Numbered from the stretch's first letter, positions 31,054-41,153 are shown. The stretch is DNA of 64,000 nt from Corallochytrium limacisporum (GCA_002811645.1 PDIP01000043.1:174071-238070), one strand, 5' to 3'. The notes: generated by a model not told the origin, from the letters alone. Numbers and translations: made by a program.

Positions 31054-32611
31054 TCATGAACACTCGTATAGTGACTCTAGTTTAGACATGTTGTCTTTGA
31101 GGATACCAGACCAGGAGTCCTCTTCTTGAACAACACGGACTGGCATCCCGAGACCCTCTACCGTCAAATTGTGGTATGTTTTAACCAGAATCTTGTAGGC
31201 AGCGTTGCGAGCAGCAACAATGGAGCTATGCCCCGGGAATACACTTACGCGCATCTTCTTGCTCTCCTTGCGCTATCTTTCCTCCGCACTGAGCTCATCG
31301 TTCGGCAGAAGGTCCATGTCTTGGTGTACCCACGATGACTCCCACTGGACATCGTCACCTTCGGTCTTAACCTGCGAATTCTGGCGCCGTTGCATACGTA
31401 ATGGGGCTCTTGCACGATTGTTTCGATTGTTAATGCCGCGAGTATTGACTTTATCGTCGATGATGTTCGAACTGACTGCAATTTTGACGTTTTGTTGCAG
31501 CTGTACAAGTGCATCGTATAGTTTAAGAAGAATGCTGACACGATCCTCTATCAATCGCCGACAGTCTGCACAAATACATCGGAGGCCTGCCAAAACCTTC
31601 TTCTCCAGTGGTCCTACCGTCGTGCAAAGCAATTTCGATGTGGTTCTTTCTTTAGCACACAGCTCCTGCAGCTCTCTGCGTTTTGTAGGATGGGCTCAAG
31701 GGTGCACGAAGAGATGAAGCAATGTTCTGGCGTTCCTGAGCCCAATGGCCTGTGATAGCTCTGTACTGTTCACGATATTCATTGCTCAAGCTTACCATCC
31801 TTTCTATGGCATCTCGCAGAAACATGTTGAGATACGCTTGAGGAAGAGCCTCCATGATAGCACCAAATTGTTGTAGTTGCGCACGGTAGGTTAAAATTGC
31901 AGCCCGGTAGTGCTGATAGATTGGCTCCTTGAGTTCCTCGATGACTCCCAGGGCATTGTAATGGAATTCATCGATTGTTGATTTCAGCACTTCTGGCGAG
32001 GTACTGGGACGAGATCCTTTGGTTTCATAGTACTTCTCCGCAATATCCAAAAGATCGCTGTAGCTATCTGCAGCGCAAGAATGGACTACATTCAGCAGAG
32101 TAACGTCGATAACAATGTTGGACATCGGCCCCCTTCGTTTGCGACGCATCTTCCTGGTGTTTGCGTGCAAGATTGGCCCGCCGGTCTTGTGTTGGCTTCG
32201 AGCTTCAATACAAGACTTTCCAGCAATGTTCACCCGTCCTTGGGACTCGTCGCCTTCCAGGTCCTGCCAAGCCACGCTAAGGGGATTCAGGTAGTTTCGT
32301 TTGACCGTGGCCATGCCGCCACACATGGGTACGTCCTCACCACCTGAAGTGTTGTGGATACGAACGAGATCCGTATAAGATGGTGCATAATCTCCATCCT
32401 TTCTGTATACGGCAGTCAGATGTCCATGAGTTTGGACGCATCTTCAACTAAGCAAGGCAGTAAGTGCGAACTGGACGACGCATCTCTTGGCTTGTGGGTC
32501 TCCAAATAAAGCCCACGACCGGCGGACTAACATCCCTGAGGACGTCAATATACTCAACAGCTTCTGGCCCCTCGTCTCTAGCCTAGAACGGTTCTCTCCG
32601 GATACCGACAT
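31054..32611 (-). pseudogene. Broken coiled-coil gene, possibly CCDC180-like
   Basis: Read on the minus strand, this is one gene-like sequence cut by several lesions. It has an ATG at 32611, a TGA at 32444-32446, a long open part to 31652, a +1 shift near 31700-31715, a second open part to 31276, a TAG at 31273-31275, then an open tail in the same frame to 31054. Both sides of each break translate into helical, charged protein. After a +1 shift the sequence reads LRAPL then AHPTKRRELQELCAKE, like the LRP-GHP-ELxxLC element I recall from CCDC180-type flagellar coiled coils. That family call is weak. Between about 32330 and 32600 more than one frame looks protein-like, so further shifts are likely. 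Sequencing errors or unrecognised tiny introns could mimic this. Confidence 0.55.
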
Positions 32612-33035
32612 TGAAGAAATATTAAATCAGAAAAAATCAAAACTCATTTCTGTGATAGTATAAATTTATGGGGTCGTTACATTAAATCATATGATTGGAT
32701 TATTGTAGTTGTGCCCTCCTGCAAATGTATGCATTTAAGCCACTCCAATACGAGGCCGTAAAGTAAACAAGAGTGTGAGGTCGGAAAACATCAGGTGCCC
32801 CTCACCGTATACCCCTCGCGTTTCACACCCCGACGACCAGCACAGAAAGTTCGACCAGGCTGTGGGGTACCACGGAGCCTTCTTGTGTGACGGAGGATGT
32901 GGTTGTTTTGGCATGGATGGCAATGGTAATAGAGGCTGAATCATAAGGTATTTCGAATTTCCAGACAGTTGTACAGACTGAGTAAGGCATTTTCATACTT
33001 AGGAAGTTAAAAGGGACGAAACCAGAAACTTCATT
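32612..33035. other. AT-rich spacer, NDUFA1 promoter side
   Basis: 424 bases between the broken gene and NDUFA1. AT-rich around 32610-32720, with no tract of C or G. I see no gene. Confidence 0.45.
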
Positions 33036-33239
33036 ATGGCCTGGACAGACGTTTTCCCGGCCACTATTCTCATTGGAGGCGCCATCATGGCCACCGGTTT
33101 TGGAATTCGGGCTATCGACTGGCTTGCAGGAAAGCCAATTCGTTACGCTCGGGATGAGTGGGACTATCAGTCGGATCGTCGTGACCAGCGTCTTACTGGA
33201 CGGAAGTGGCGCCAGCAGGGATTGGAAAAGATTGAGTAG
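33036..33239 (+). CDS. NDUFA1: Complex I subunit NDUFA1 (MWFE)
   Basis: 67 residues, the right size for this small inner-membrane accessory subunit of NADH:ubiquinone oxidoreductase. A single hydrophobic segment (about 8-29) follows the short N-terminus. The C-terminal half, DEWDYQSDRRDQRLTGRK and then GLEKIE, is the conserved NDUFA1 tail (compare a RDRRISG and KGLENID pattern in animals). Presence of complex I separates this organism from yeasts and mitosome-bearing parasites. It converges on CUL4 with a 104-base gap. The ATG at 33036 is the only start. Confidence 0.9.
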   Translation: MAWTDVFPATILIGGAIMATGFGIRAIDWLAGKPIRYARDEWDYQSDRRDQRLTGRKWRQQGLEKIE

Positions 33240-33343
33240 CTCATTCACATGGTGATGATATAAAACAGCACATATAACTACGTAGTTTGGTATCGGATAT
33301 CGAAGAAAATTTTTATGTAACGTATTTGACATGGGATTATTGT

Positions 33344-35650
33344 CTATGCAAGGTACTGGTACATGGATGAATTCTCTGCATCGCGTTGGAGATATTCTCG
33401 CTCGATCAAGGACTCGATTCTCTTCTTGAGCTCAATTGCTTTCAGCGGGAATTTCAACTGCTCATATACTTCGGCGATGAGATTGTTATGGGCCAGCTGC
33501 TTGCGCATCTTCATGATACGCACAATTGCAGCATCGACCTGCAGACCACGATCTTGTTGCACCTTTTCAGTGATGTTCTCCTTCTCTTCCTTGGTCTCCT
33601 TCATCTGAATCTGATTGATCTTCACCTTAACATGCTTGTTCTCAAACTTGTCGTTGAAATGGAACACATCATCGTCTTCGACATCACGTCCCTTGGGTTC
33701 CTTGATGAGAGGACGCACTTTGGCACAGGCAAGGCTTTGCAGTTGAGTCCTCAAAGTCTTATCCTCCATGCCGGTAGCAGAAAGCAAGTCCTTGAAGGAG
33801 ACCGTGTCACGATCGTTAAACTGCAGCAGGATCAATGCTTGGAACAGTGAGACCTGCAACTCCTTGTCTCCCTTTGGGAATCGTGCTTTAAGAGTGCACC
33901 GGTCACTCTGGTATGTCCATGTCAACTGTCGACCACCATGGCCGCCATGCTTGGACAAGTAGAAATTGGTGAAGGTGTCGCGGAACTTCTCCATTGCGGC
34001 TGGCAAATTCAAAGTCTGCGGTTGCTGGGTGGGCCAGTATCCTGTGGTGAGAACGTTAACGTAAAGCTCCATACCATCAAGTGAGCGTCCGCGTGTCTGG
34101 TTGAATGAGGCCATAATGCCTTTGCTAACATCTATGTCCTTAAACATACCCTCCAGCTTGCTCGTGAAGCTGGCTCCACACTCCTGCTTCAACTTACTCA
34201 GCATACTCTTTTCGGCATCACTGCTCGCACTGCGACCTAGGAGCAATCGTTTGGCCAGGTAGTTCTTGTAGAAGCTCTCGAACATGTCCTTGCCGTGAAT
34301 GAAGCGGAAGAGTACCATAACTTCATCTAGAGTTTGCTCCAACTCTTCGTCCGTGAGTTCCTTAAGACCACTTCTGAGTTTCTCGTCGATGAACTTGGCA
34401 ATATACTGAGCGGGAGCATTCTGACGCAGATTGATAGTATGCTCAAAAGCAGTGTTCATGGCCTGCACGAATTGAGATTGGGACGCAAATGCCTGCTTGA
34501 TTGCCGTCTCCATCTCCTTTCTCAAGTTGAGAAGATCCTGCACCATTGTAGGATCACGTTCTTCCACCGTCACAATTATTGATCCACGTTTCTTCAAGTA
34601 TTCAGTGAATGCCTCCTTCAACTTCGGAACCGCCTTAACGGATCCAAACAAATCATACATCAGCCTCAGAATATCGTACCGTTTGTTGTTCATGAGGTCT
34701 TCGAATCCACGTTTGATTAAAGTGTCAGTGTGGGTCTTCAACATTTTGTTCTCAACGGCCGAGCGAAGAGCACGCAGCGTCCGCATGTCAAGGTAGAATT
34801 CTGTCCTTTTGGTCTCATCATTCAATCGGCGATCCACTTCCTTCAGGTACTCTGCAACTTCCAGATTCTGGATGCGATCATTCGCTAGATTCTCATAGTA
34901 TTCATTCGTGGCCTTCAACAACGGCGGTTCAAGAGTGTCCCGGTAAATTCTTAGAGACAGAAAGATGCGGACCACAGACTTCAACAACTGGCGCTCAACA
35001 TCTTCCCCGTCCCTTTCCTTGCAGACAAGAGCAAGCAGGTCTCTAATTGTGCGCTGTTGAATTTCTTCAACTCCAAAAGGATGTTCTCGGAAAAATTTAA
35101 GTCCCAGATCGTACGTTGACAACAATTTGCTTTGTTGCAGAACATAGGTTCGGTCCATGATCAAGAAGATGCTTCGGATCATCCGCATCGACTCAATGTG
35201 CTCCAGCCAAATACTATTGAGTTTGGACAAGAAAGTATCTGTATCAGCCTTCATCTCCACTTGCAACTTCTCCCGAAACCCGGCAATGTGTGTCTCCAAC
35301 TGATTGGACAACTTCTCATAAATAAATTCTGCCTTGTTGTGGGTACACATGTTCTCAACGCCGAGATACAGCTCCTCTAGAGAGCAACCAACGGGCTCTC
35401 TCTGATGCACGGCAGATACAGCAGCAGTCAGCTTTTCCCACGTTTTCTCTGCATAATCATCTGAAATTGCTGGTGCGTTAGACAGTCCCTTGATGACCAG
35501 CTTTCGTGGGCCATTGTTGTTGGTTTGGCGCTTTGCCATCTTCAGACCGTTCATGACTCTGAGAGATTCCCTGCGTCGCTTTCGAGACTCTGGATCGTCT
35601 GACAACTGTCCGACCTTGGCAAACGGACCCCTTGGTGAAACTTCAGCCAT
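33344..35650 (-). CDS. CUL4: Cullin-4
   Basis: 768 residues. CUL4 is the scaffold of DDB1-linked cullin-RING ligases. The N-terminal cullin repeats (about 50-360) include the ETWEKL and LEELYLGVENMC pattern of CUL4. The cullin homology domain follows, with FESFYKNYLAKRLLLGRS, EKSMLSKLKQECGASFTSKLEGMFKD and YWPTQQPQ. The C-terminus has the winged-helix neddylation region with IVRIMKMRKQLAHNNLIAEV (the lysine of IVRIMK is the NEDD8 site) and ends in a YQYLA-type tail. The frame is open to 35683 with GTG, but the ATG at 35650 fits better. The promoter side carries a C7G10 palindrome at 35923-35939. Confidence 0.96.
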   Translation of the reverse strand: MAEVSPRGPFAKVGQLSDDPESRKRRRESLRVMNGLKMAKRQTNNNGPRKLVIKGLSNAPAISDDYAEKTWEKLTAAVSAVHQREPVGCSLEELYLGVENMCTHNKAEFIYEKLSNQLETHIAGFREKLQVEMKADTDTFLSKLNSIWLEHIESMRMIRSIFLIMDRTYVLQQSKLLSTYDLGLKFFREHPFGVEEIQQRTIRDLLALVCKERDGEDVERQLLKSVVRIFLSLRIYRDTLEPPLLKATNEYYENLANDRIQNLEVAEYLKEVDRRLNDETKRTEFYLDMRTLRALRSAVENKMLKTHTDTLIKRGFEDLMNNKRYDILRLMYDLFGSVKAVPKLKEAFTEYLKKRGSIIVTVEERDPTMVQDLLNLRKEMETAIKQAFASQSQFVQAMNTAFEHTINLRQNAPAQYIAKFIDEKLRSGLKELTDEELEQTLDEVMVLFRFIHGKDMFESFYKNYLAKRLLLGRSASSDAEKSMLSKLKQECGASFTSKLEGMFKDIDVSKGIMASFNQTRGRSLDGMELYVNVLTTGYWPTQQPQTLNLPAAMEKFRDTFTNFYLSKHGGHGGRQLTWTYQSDRCTLKARFPKGDKELQVSLFQALILLQFNDRDTVSFKDLLSATGMEDKTLRTQLQSLACAKVRPLIKEPKGRDVEDDDVFHFNDKFENKHVKVKINQIQMKETKEEKENITEKVQQDRGLQVDAAIVRIMKMRKQLAHNNLIAEVYEQLKFPLKAIELKKRIESLIEREYLQRDAENSSMYQYLA

Positions 35651-36864
35651 TCGATGTAAAATTCCTATGATATTGATGGACACAAGTATTTACAATGACC
35701 TAGATCGTTCTCAATTCTGCCCATGAGCACCAACTCATTCCTTCTCCAAGATTCTGCAGAATAAGGCCTTGACTGCTTTTACCGAGCCCCAAAACGATAA
35801 CTTGGTGCTAACACTAAAATATCTTCACCATGCCTTCCTTTTCAAAGGTTCATCACAGGCTCAAACCACGAATATGACTGGTAGTCTTACCTCTCACTTA
35901 CGGGAATTTGTGAGGCCCCTTGCCCCCCCGGGGGGGGGGTTAAGACCGACCCCGCCTTTCATCCATAGGGAGTTCTTGTGTGGTCTGGAGGGTGCTGTGA
36001 GGCTGACAGAGAAGGAAGCAACAACGCCTCGGTACGTTCAATATTCTCCCGGCTACGGCGGCTAAAATTTTCTTGACCTGCGTTGAGTGAAAGGTCAAAT
36101 ACAGAAATGGCGACAAAAAGTGAGCAGAAGGGAACACCACCACACTGCTCTCCCGCGGTCCCTCACAGTGTACCTCATCCGTACGTTCCGTTGAGACGAG
36201 AATGGAGAGATTCTGAGAGTAGCATCCACCGTGTGTTCATGCAGTCTAGGCGCTGGTTTGGCTTTGGTTGGCTTTTTTTTTGATGCTGCCTACAAAGAAA
36301 GTTCGGGCCTTCGGTACCAAACATACTCAACGCTCGCCTCCTGGTTTCCCGACGTTTTGCATTGCCGGCGGGACCCCAACGCGAACAACGCCGTTAACCC
36401 AGTTTCATCTTCGCCCCTCCACTGCTCTGTGTCCGAGTTTTGTTCTGGTATTTTCGCTCTCCCCATTGGCGTTGTGTTTCCATTAGTGGGGCAAGTTGCC
36501 TGTGTGAGTTTATTCTTCAAGGATTTGTCAACGGCTCTTGGTCGATGTCGACGAAACAAAAAACACATTTCAAAGGTGATCCGGATATCATAATTACCCC
36601 CTGGTGTAACTCGTCTATTGGAAAGCTGACGACTCTGGGAAGGAGTGGACACCCAGTACAATTAGGTCGTTGGCGCGAGCCATTCAGTGGCGCATTTCCG
36701 AAGGGGCCCATGTGACCCGAGTGTCGGGCGAAGTGCTGAAAGAGTGCCATGCAGGTACTTGCAGCCACAGAGGGACTCTTGGACGTGTGATCTGAACACA
36801 CATATCTTCAGCCTAACGCGGAAGAAAAAGACTAGGAAATGCTTTCCCTACAGGTTCCGCTAGA
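35651..36864. other. Divergent promoter CUL4/RPB4
   Basis: 1.2 kb. A C7G10 palindrome lies at 35923-35939, 273 bases from the CUL4 ATG. Near RPB4 there is a candidate leader intron (36755-36853). Frames at 35769-36065 and 36231-36593 have no family features. I see no gene. Confidence 0.5.
36755..36853 (+). other. Candidate 5' UTR intron of RPB4
   Basis: A donor-like CAG|GTACTT at 36755, a branch-like CTAAC at 36813-36817 and a pyrimidine-preceded acceptor CTACAG ending at 36853 give a 99-base intron that ends 11 bases before the RPB4 ATG. The parts and spacing suit a fungal intron. There is no transcript evidence. Confidence 0.4.
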
Positions 36865-37305
36865 ATGTCGCGGCAAGTGAAAGGAAAGTCAATCGATAAA
36901 GCGGGTGAGCTGCTTTTCGCAGACGAGCTAAAGAGCGCAAAACCGCTGTCAACATCAGAAGTTTTCTTGACTTTACAGACAAGGATTCAGGAGCAGGCGC
37001 GCCAGGGATATGAAGGTCAGCAGGAAAACGAAAGCTTTGACAAATTTTATCAGTATGCTGAAAAATTTGCAGTGTACAATTCTGCCAACACAGTGAAGCA
37101 GGTTCATGCTCTGCTCCAAAGGGTACCTCTGCTGCATGATTTTGAACGGGCAAGCTTAGCTACTTTGCTTCCAAACACGGTCGAAGAAGCACGGGCACTG
37201 ATCCCGAGTTTAAACATAGAGCGGAATGGGGCCAAACTTGAAGACGACGACCTTGAAGGTCTGTTGGAAGATTTGATCAAGTTTAGGGATATGCATGCTG
37301 GGTAG
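36865..37305 (+). CDS. RPB4: RNA polymerase II subunit RPB4
   Basis: 146 residues. RPB4 pairs with RPB7 to form the Pol II stalk. The N-terminal part has LLFADELKSAKPLSTSEVFLTLQ; the HRDC-like part has the family run TVKQVHALLQRVPLLHDFERASLATLLPNTVEEARALIPSL, then an acidic segment EDDDLEGLLEDL. The length matches animal POLR2D (142). The ATG at 36865 is in frame with the family start. An AATAAA follows the stop at 37333, and the gene converges on SET with a 37-base gap. Confidence 0.93.
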   Translation: MSRQVKGKSIDKAGELLFADELKSAKPLSTSEVFLTLQTRIQEQARQGYEGQQENESFDKFYQYAEKFAVYNSANTVKQVHALLQRVPLLHDFERASLATLLPNTVEEARALIPSLNIERNGAKLEDDDLEGLLEDLIKFRDMHAG

Positions 37306-37332
37306 ACTTTCTTGTTCAATGCCGCTTTATAG

Positions 37333-37338
37333 AATAAA
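37333..37338 (+). promoter_or_regulatory. Polyadenylation signal of RPB4
   Basis: AATAAA 28 bases after the RPB4 stop codon, and 5 bases from the stop codon of the opposite-strand SET gene. The RPB4 3' end must therefore run into SET coding sequence in antisense. Confidence 0.7.
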
Positions 37339-37342
37339 ATTG

Positions 37343-38833
37343 TCATGTTTCCATTTCATTATCGTCGGGTTCATCTACCTCTAGAGGGTCTCCATCGGCG
37401 TCGTCTTGTTCCATCACGGAATGGCTTGCCATGTCAATATCTTCTGCGCCACTCTGGTAGTTCAGTAGGTCCTCGTCCTCCATGTTGTCAGCAGGTGCCT
37501 GGCCAGTATCAGATATTGATTGGACATTGATGGTGATACCAGAAGCTCCGGTGGTTTGCTCCCCTGGCTTTTCTGAAGACTCTGGTTCCACCTGTTTATG
37601 ATTTGCCGCTATTCCCACAGCATCGTCCGCACCCTTTGCCTCCGTGCCCTCGGCGATTTCCACTGTTTTCCCTGGAGGAGCCTCGTCTCTAGAAGTTTCG
37701 TCTTCGACCCTATCATCCTTGTTGTCTGCCGACTTGTCATGTTGCTCTTCCTCTGCTTCATCAAGATCTTCGACATCAGGGTCTTCACCTTCGAACGGAA
37801 TTTCTTCCTCGTCCTCTTCGTCTTCATCCTCGTTTTCTTCTTCCCCGTCATCCCCTTCATCGTCCTCATCCCCGGCGTCATCTTCATCCCCGTCTTCATC
37901 ATCTTCATCCACGTCTTCGTCATCTATGTCGTCGCCTTCGTCATCGTCTTCACTCACGAACCCAGCATGATATTCGTCCACGTCAATGACCTCGGGTGTT
38001 TCGAGTTCAGTCTTTTGTAAATGATAGTACTGGAATGGGCTTGGCCACAACTCTTTGACAATTGCATCAGCGATCGCATTACCATCCGGATCACTGTCCG
38101 AAAAATGAGTTGAGAACCACTGGAAGAATGTCGGTGTCTCATCATACGACTCTGAAAATTCTGGTTCTGTGAAGGACGTCAGTGTCTGTTTCTCCTGCTG
38201 CCTATGGAAGGTTTTTGACAGCACTGTGTTTTTCAAATGCTCATTCTCGCTGAACAGGAGTCTACATTCAACTTGCAAATCTTCGTTGCTTGTTGTCTTG
38301 GACACACTGATATTCTTCAGATACTTTAGGATTTGACGGTCAACCTGAGTAATGTAATCATGAAGGACCGGATGGGAAGCTAGAGTCTTCAACCAAAACC
38401 CAGGGATCTGTTCAATAAGTGCATCACGCTCCTTGTAGATGGGACTCTTTGTGTTGTGGTATTCACATTCAATTTTGTTGATCTCGTTCTTCATATCTTT
38501 GTCGATTTCGTCCAATTTGGCTTGCACATCTTTCGCTTGCTGGACCATGTGTCTGTATTCTTCTTCATCACCGTCGTTGTCATCGCTGATGTCGATGACT
38601 TCTGGGGTTTCATGTTCAGAAGATGACAGAATCCCATCCACGTGTTCCTCAGGATTCAAGACTGCTGCTTCCACAGCAGCCCCTTCATTCTGCTTAGGTA
38701 TCTCCTCCCCATCATTTGAAACTGATTCGGTCACACCTTGCTTTGCTTCCCCGGTTGTTTTATCTTCCGTCCTTTGTCGTTTGGCTACAGGGTTCTCCTG
38801 CTCCGGGTGATCACGTTCATCAGACGTTACCAT
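37343..38833 (-). CDS. SET: SET/NAP1-family histone chaperone
   Basis: 496 residues. The NAP core is at about 85-290: a dimerisation helix with VQAKLDEIDKDMKNEINKIE, then EYHNTKSPIYKERDALIEQIPGFW, KTLASHPVL, then LKNTVLSKTFHRQ, then TPTFFQWFSTHFSDSD and LWPSPFQYY. This order is that of SET/TAF-I and Vps75, which bind histones H3-H4 and may inhibit acetylation or aid nucleosome assembly. A C-terminal tail of about 200 residues is extremely acidic and then Glu/Thr-rich, longer than in animal SET. The N-terminus (about 1-60) is charged and probably disordered. I chose the ATG at 38833; five codons upstream there is only a GTG. Confidence 0.88.
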   Translation of the reverse strand: MVTSDERDHPEQENPVAKRQRTEDKTTGEAKQGVTESVSNDGEEIPKQNEGAAVEAAVLNPEEHVDGILSSSEHETPEVIDISDDNDGDEEEYRHMVQQAKDVQAKLDEIDKDMKNEINKIECEYHNTKSPIYKERDALIEQIPGFWLKTLASHPVLHDYITQVDRQILKYLKNISVSKTTSNEDLQVECRLLFSENEHLKNTVLSKTFHRQQEKQTLTSFTEPEFSESYDETPTFFQWFSTHFSDSDPDGNAIADAIVKELWPSPFQYYHLQKTELETPEVIDVDEYHAGFVSEDDDEGDDIDDEDVDEDDEDGDEDDAGDEDDEGDDGEEENEDEDEEDEEEIPFEGEDPDVEDLDEAEEEQHDKSADNKDDRVEDETSRDEAPPGKTVEIAEGTEAKGADDAVGIAANHKQVEPESSEKPGEQTTGASGITINVQSISDTGQAPADNMEDEDLLNYQSGAEDIDMASHSVMEQDDADGDPLEVDEPDDNEMET

Positions 38834-39407
38834 TTTGGCATATAACACGGCTCATAATGTTTAGGGGAAACGGAACAAACGCTTCATAAATACAGGACAA
38901 TGTTGATATTGCGAAGAATGATCCAGCTCCAGTGATGTACCTTCATGATGTGTGGTGTGAAAAATCCCATCAGCTACGTCAGCTTCGCGCGGTCCACAGC
39001 GGAAAGGCGGGCCGGTCTTGGGAGGAACCCTCCTTTCCCGCCAATGGACAACCCCCCCCCCCGGTTCGCGTCTTCGGTGTGTAGGGTGGGTTTCAGGCGG
39101 CTGCCATTCCACTGCCTCAGCCGACTCCAAGCTTAGGCATGGCGCCAATTAAATAGGCCCCCAATTGATACACTATATTCACTACTGGTTGCCACAATTT
39201 CCTGCCAAGACGGCAAATTCAACTCTCTCACGGTATGTGGCCGACTCGTTCGGACGCAATGGATGGTCTTGCTGCGCACAGACCCTAAGATATCAGCGAA
39301 TTCACCCGAGTCAGCGGCGGGAACATACTTAAACTTGCTCACCTTGATTTGAACAAAGTCTTAGACTTCAACTGAAATGTTTCTAATATTTACTCGTCAC
39401 ATTGGTC
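38834..39407. other. Divergent promoter SET/LRRC40
   Basis: 574 bases. TTTCCCGCCAAT at 39034-39045 looks like an E2F site joined to a CCAAT box, a second GGCGCCAAT lies at 39141-39149, and eleven C occur at 39052-39062. No gene. Confidence 0.5.
39034..39045 (+). promoter_or_regulatory. E2F-like plus CCAAT composite
   Basis: TTTCCCGCC overlapping CCAAT, 201 bases upstream of the SET start and 363 before LRRC40. The same pairing occurs at 29618-29630 and, on the other strand, at 54066-54078. Confidence 0.4.
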
Positions 39408-41153
39408 ATGAAATCGAGAGCCAGCGGGATCAATCCCCAGAAACTAAAGCAAGCACGGGCATCTGGTGTCCTGAATATTGCTAACAGCGGACTCACAGAA
39501 CTTCCTGAAGAAGTGTTTTCCCTTCCTGAATTGGCAAACCAAGATAGTCATATTGATTTCTCAAGCACAGACAATGGATGGTGGGAAAAACATGATCTAC
39601 ATAAGTTGGACGTCAGTCGCAACCAGCTGCAGACCCTACCTGAGAACCTTCATGAGCTCGAGTCTTTGGTTAAGTTGATTCTTCGAGACAACGAAATTCG
39701 TCTTCTACCTGAGAGCCTTTGCAAACTGCCAAATCTTGAGGTCCTCATTCTTACGAGGAACAAACTTTGCAAACTACCAGAATTTCTGGGCTTACTGGTT
39801 ACTCTGAAAGTTCTGCAGATCGATGCCAACGAGCTGTTGGAATTGCCTATATCTGTCGGCGAATTGGTCCATATGGAGCAGTTGTATCTGCAGAGAAATT
39901 CTTTAACCACCTTGCCTTCTTCTCTTGGCTGCTGCCAGGCATTGAGAACAGTCGATCTCTCCTATAACCAATTGGTGTCTGTTCCCGATGTCCTATTCCA
40001 CCTTCCTGAGCTGAAGGACCTCAAATTGTCCAGGAATAGGATCAAAGAGGTACCCAACATTCGGAGTAGGACCTTGGTTCGTTTAGAGATTCGGGAGTGT
40101 TCATTGGAATGTATTGGTGACATTGACTGTCCTTGTTTGAAGGAACTCTATCTCGGCAGCAACAAACTCGCCGGGTTCCCGCCAAAGCTGAATGCAGCCT
40201 TACTGACAACCATTGACTGTGGCACGAATAAGATCTCCAACATTCCGAACGATATCGACAAGACGTTACCAAATGTTGAACGATTGGATATCAGCAACAA
40301 CGGTATTTCCGAAATTCCTCCAGCAGTGGTTCGTCTTCGTCAACTTGAAAGCTTGGTGATTGAGGGAAACCCGCTGCGATCTATTCGACAGGGTGTCATA
40401 GCTAAGGGCACGAGCGCGGTGATCAAGTATTTGAAAGATCGGTACGCTGAGGAGGACGCGGATGATCAGCCTCAAGATGTCATGAACCGTATGCGAAATA
40501 TGGCTTTACATGAGGACTACCAAAAGGGGGCTCTTGTAAATCTGGCAGGCAAAGGATTATCTGCTGTGCCTGATGAGGTTCATGAAGCAGTGAAGGATCT
40601 GGGAGTGGTCAAACGGCTGAACTTGTCCAACAACAAGTTTGTTGAAGTCCCAACAGAAGTTGCGCAGGCGGGTCGTCACCTGGAAGACCTTGATTTGAGC
40701 ATCAATCGCCTGGTTCGCTTTCCAGGAGATTTGTGTACGTGTTTAAGTAACCTTGCTCATTTGGATCTATCTCGCAACCAGATGGATCTCTTGCCATTGG
40801 AGTTCTCGCATCTGGGTCAGTTGCTGTCACTAAGACTAGGATACAACAAATTCCGGGCCATTCCTGCTCTCGAAGGATTAAACACGCTTGAAGTGCTCAT
40901 CCTGACAGATAACCAGATCGCCAGCATCGATGTTCACATTTTGTTGTCAGTGCCTAAATTGAAGACATTGGACCTGAGCAACAATAACATTAGCCAAGTC
41001 CCGGCTGAGCTCGGCCACCTGAGACTGCAAAGCCTGGGACTTACGGGCAATCCCTTCCGAATTCCCCGACCACAGATCGTGATGAAAGGGACGAACGCCA
41101 TCCTCGACTATCTGCGAAGCCGCTTACCGGCAGACAATCGCATTACCGTCTAA
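39408..41153 (+). CDS. LRRC40: LRRC40-like leucine-rich repeat protein
   Basis: 581 residues built of about 20 leucine-rich repeats of the LxxLxLxxNxLxxLP type. The LRRC40-specific frame is clear: KLKQARASGVLNIANSGLTELP at the start, then WWEKHDLHKLDVSRNQLQTLP, a mid segment LVIEGNPLRSIRQGVIAKGT followed by IKYLKDRY, a second LRR block, and an ending GNPFRIPRPQIVMKGT then ILDYLRSRLP. The paired KGT/YL units show an internal duplication that is typical of the family. No membrane or kinase domain is present, and its molecular role is unknown. The start is the ATG at 39408 (a TTG two codons earlier just extends the frame). An AATAAA lies 5 bases after the stop. Confidence 0.92.
   Translation: MKSRASGINPQKLKQARASGVLNIANSGLTELPEEVFSLPELANQDSHIDFSSTDNGWWEKHDLHKLDVSRNQLQTLPENLHELESLVKLILRDNEIRLLPESLCKLPNLEVLILTRNKLCKLPEFLGLLVTLKVLQIDANELLELPISVGELVHMEQLYLQRNSLTTLPSSLGCCQALRTVDLSYNQLVSVPDVLFHLPELKDLKLSRNRIKEVPNIRSRTLVRLEIRECSLECIGDIDCPCLKELYLGSNKLAGFPPKLNAALLTTIDCGTNKISNIPNDIDKTLPNVERLDISNNGISEIPPAVVRLRQLESLVIEGNPLRSIRQGVIAKGTSAVIKYLKDRYAEEDADDQPQDVMNRMRNMALHEDYQKGALVNLAGKGLSAVPDEVHEAVKDLGVVKRLNLSNNKFVEVPTEVAQAGRHLEDLDLSINRLVRFPGDLCTCLSNLAHLDLSRNQMDLLPLEFSHLGQLLSLRLGYNKFRAIPALEGLNTLEVLILTDNQIASIDVHILLSVPKLKTLDLSNNNISQVPAELGHLRLQSLGLTGNPFRIPRPQIVMKGTNAILDYLRSRLPADNRITV

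Noticed and set aside
31230-31256. Tiny intron from GTAAGT to the next AG in the tail of the broken gene
   Set aside because: Removing it would shift the protein-like tail out of frame, so it makes the gene worse rather than better.
31245-31541. 98-codon minus-strand frame inside the broken coiled-coil gene
   Set aside because: It overlaps a frame with much more protein-like composition, so I treat it as a shadow.
35651-36864. Frames at 35769-36065 and 36231-36661 on both strands
   Set aside because: Short, overlapping, no family pattern; the region is the CUL4/RPB4 promoter.
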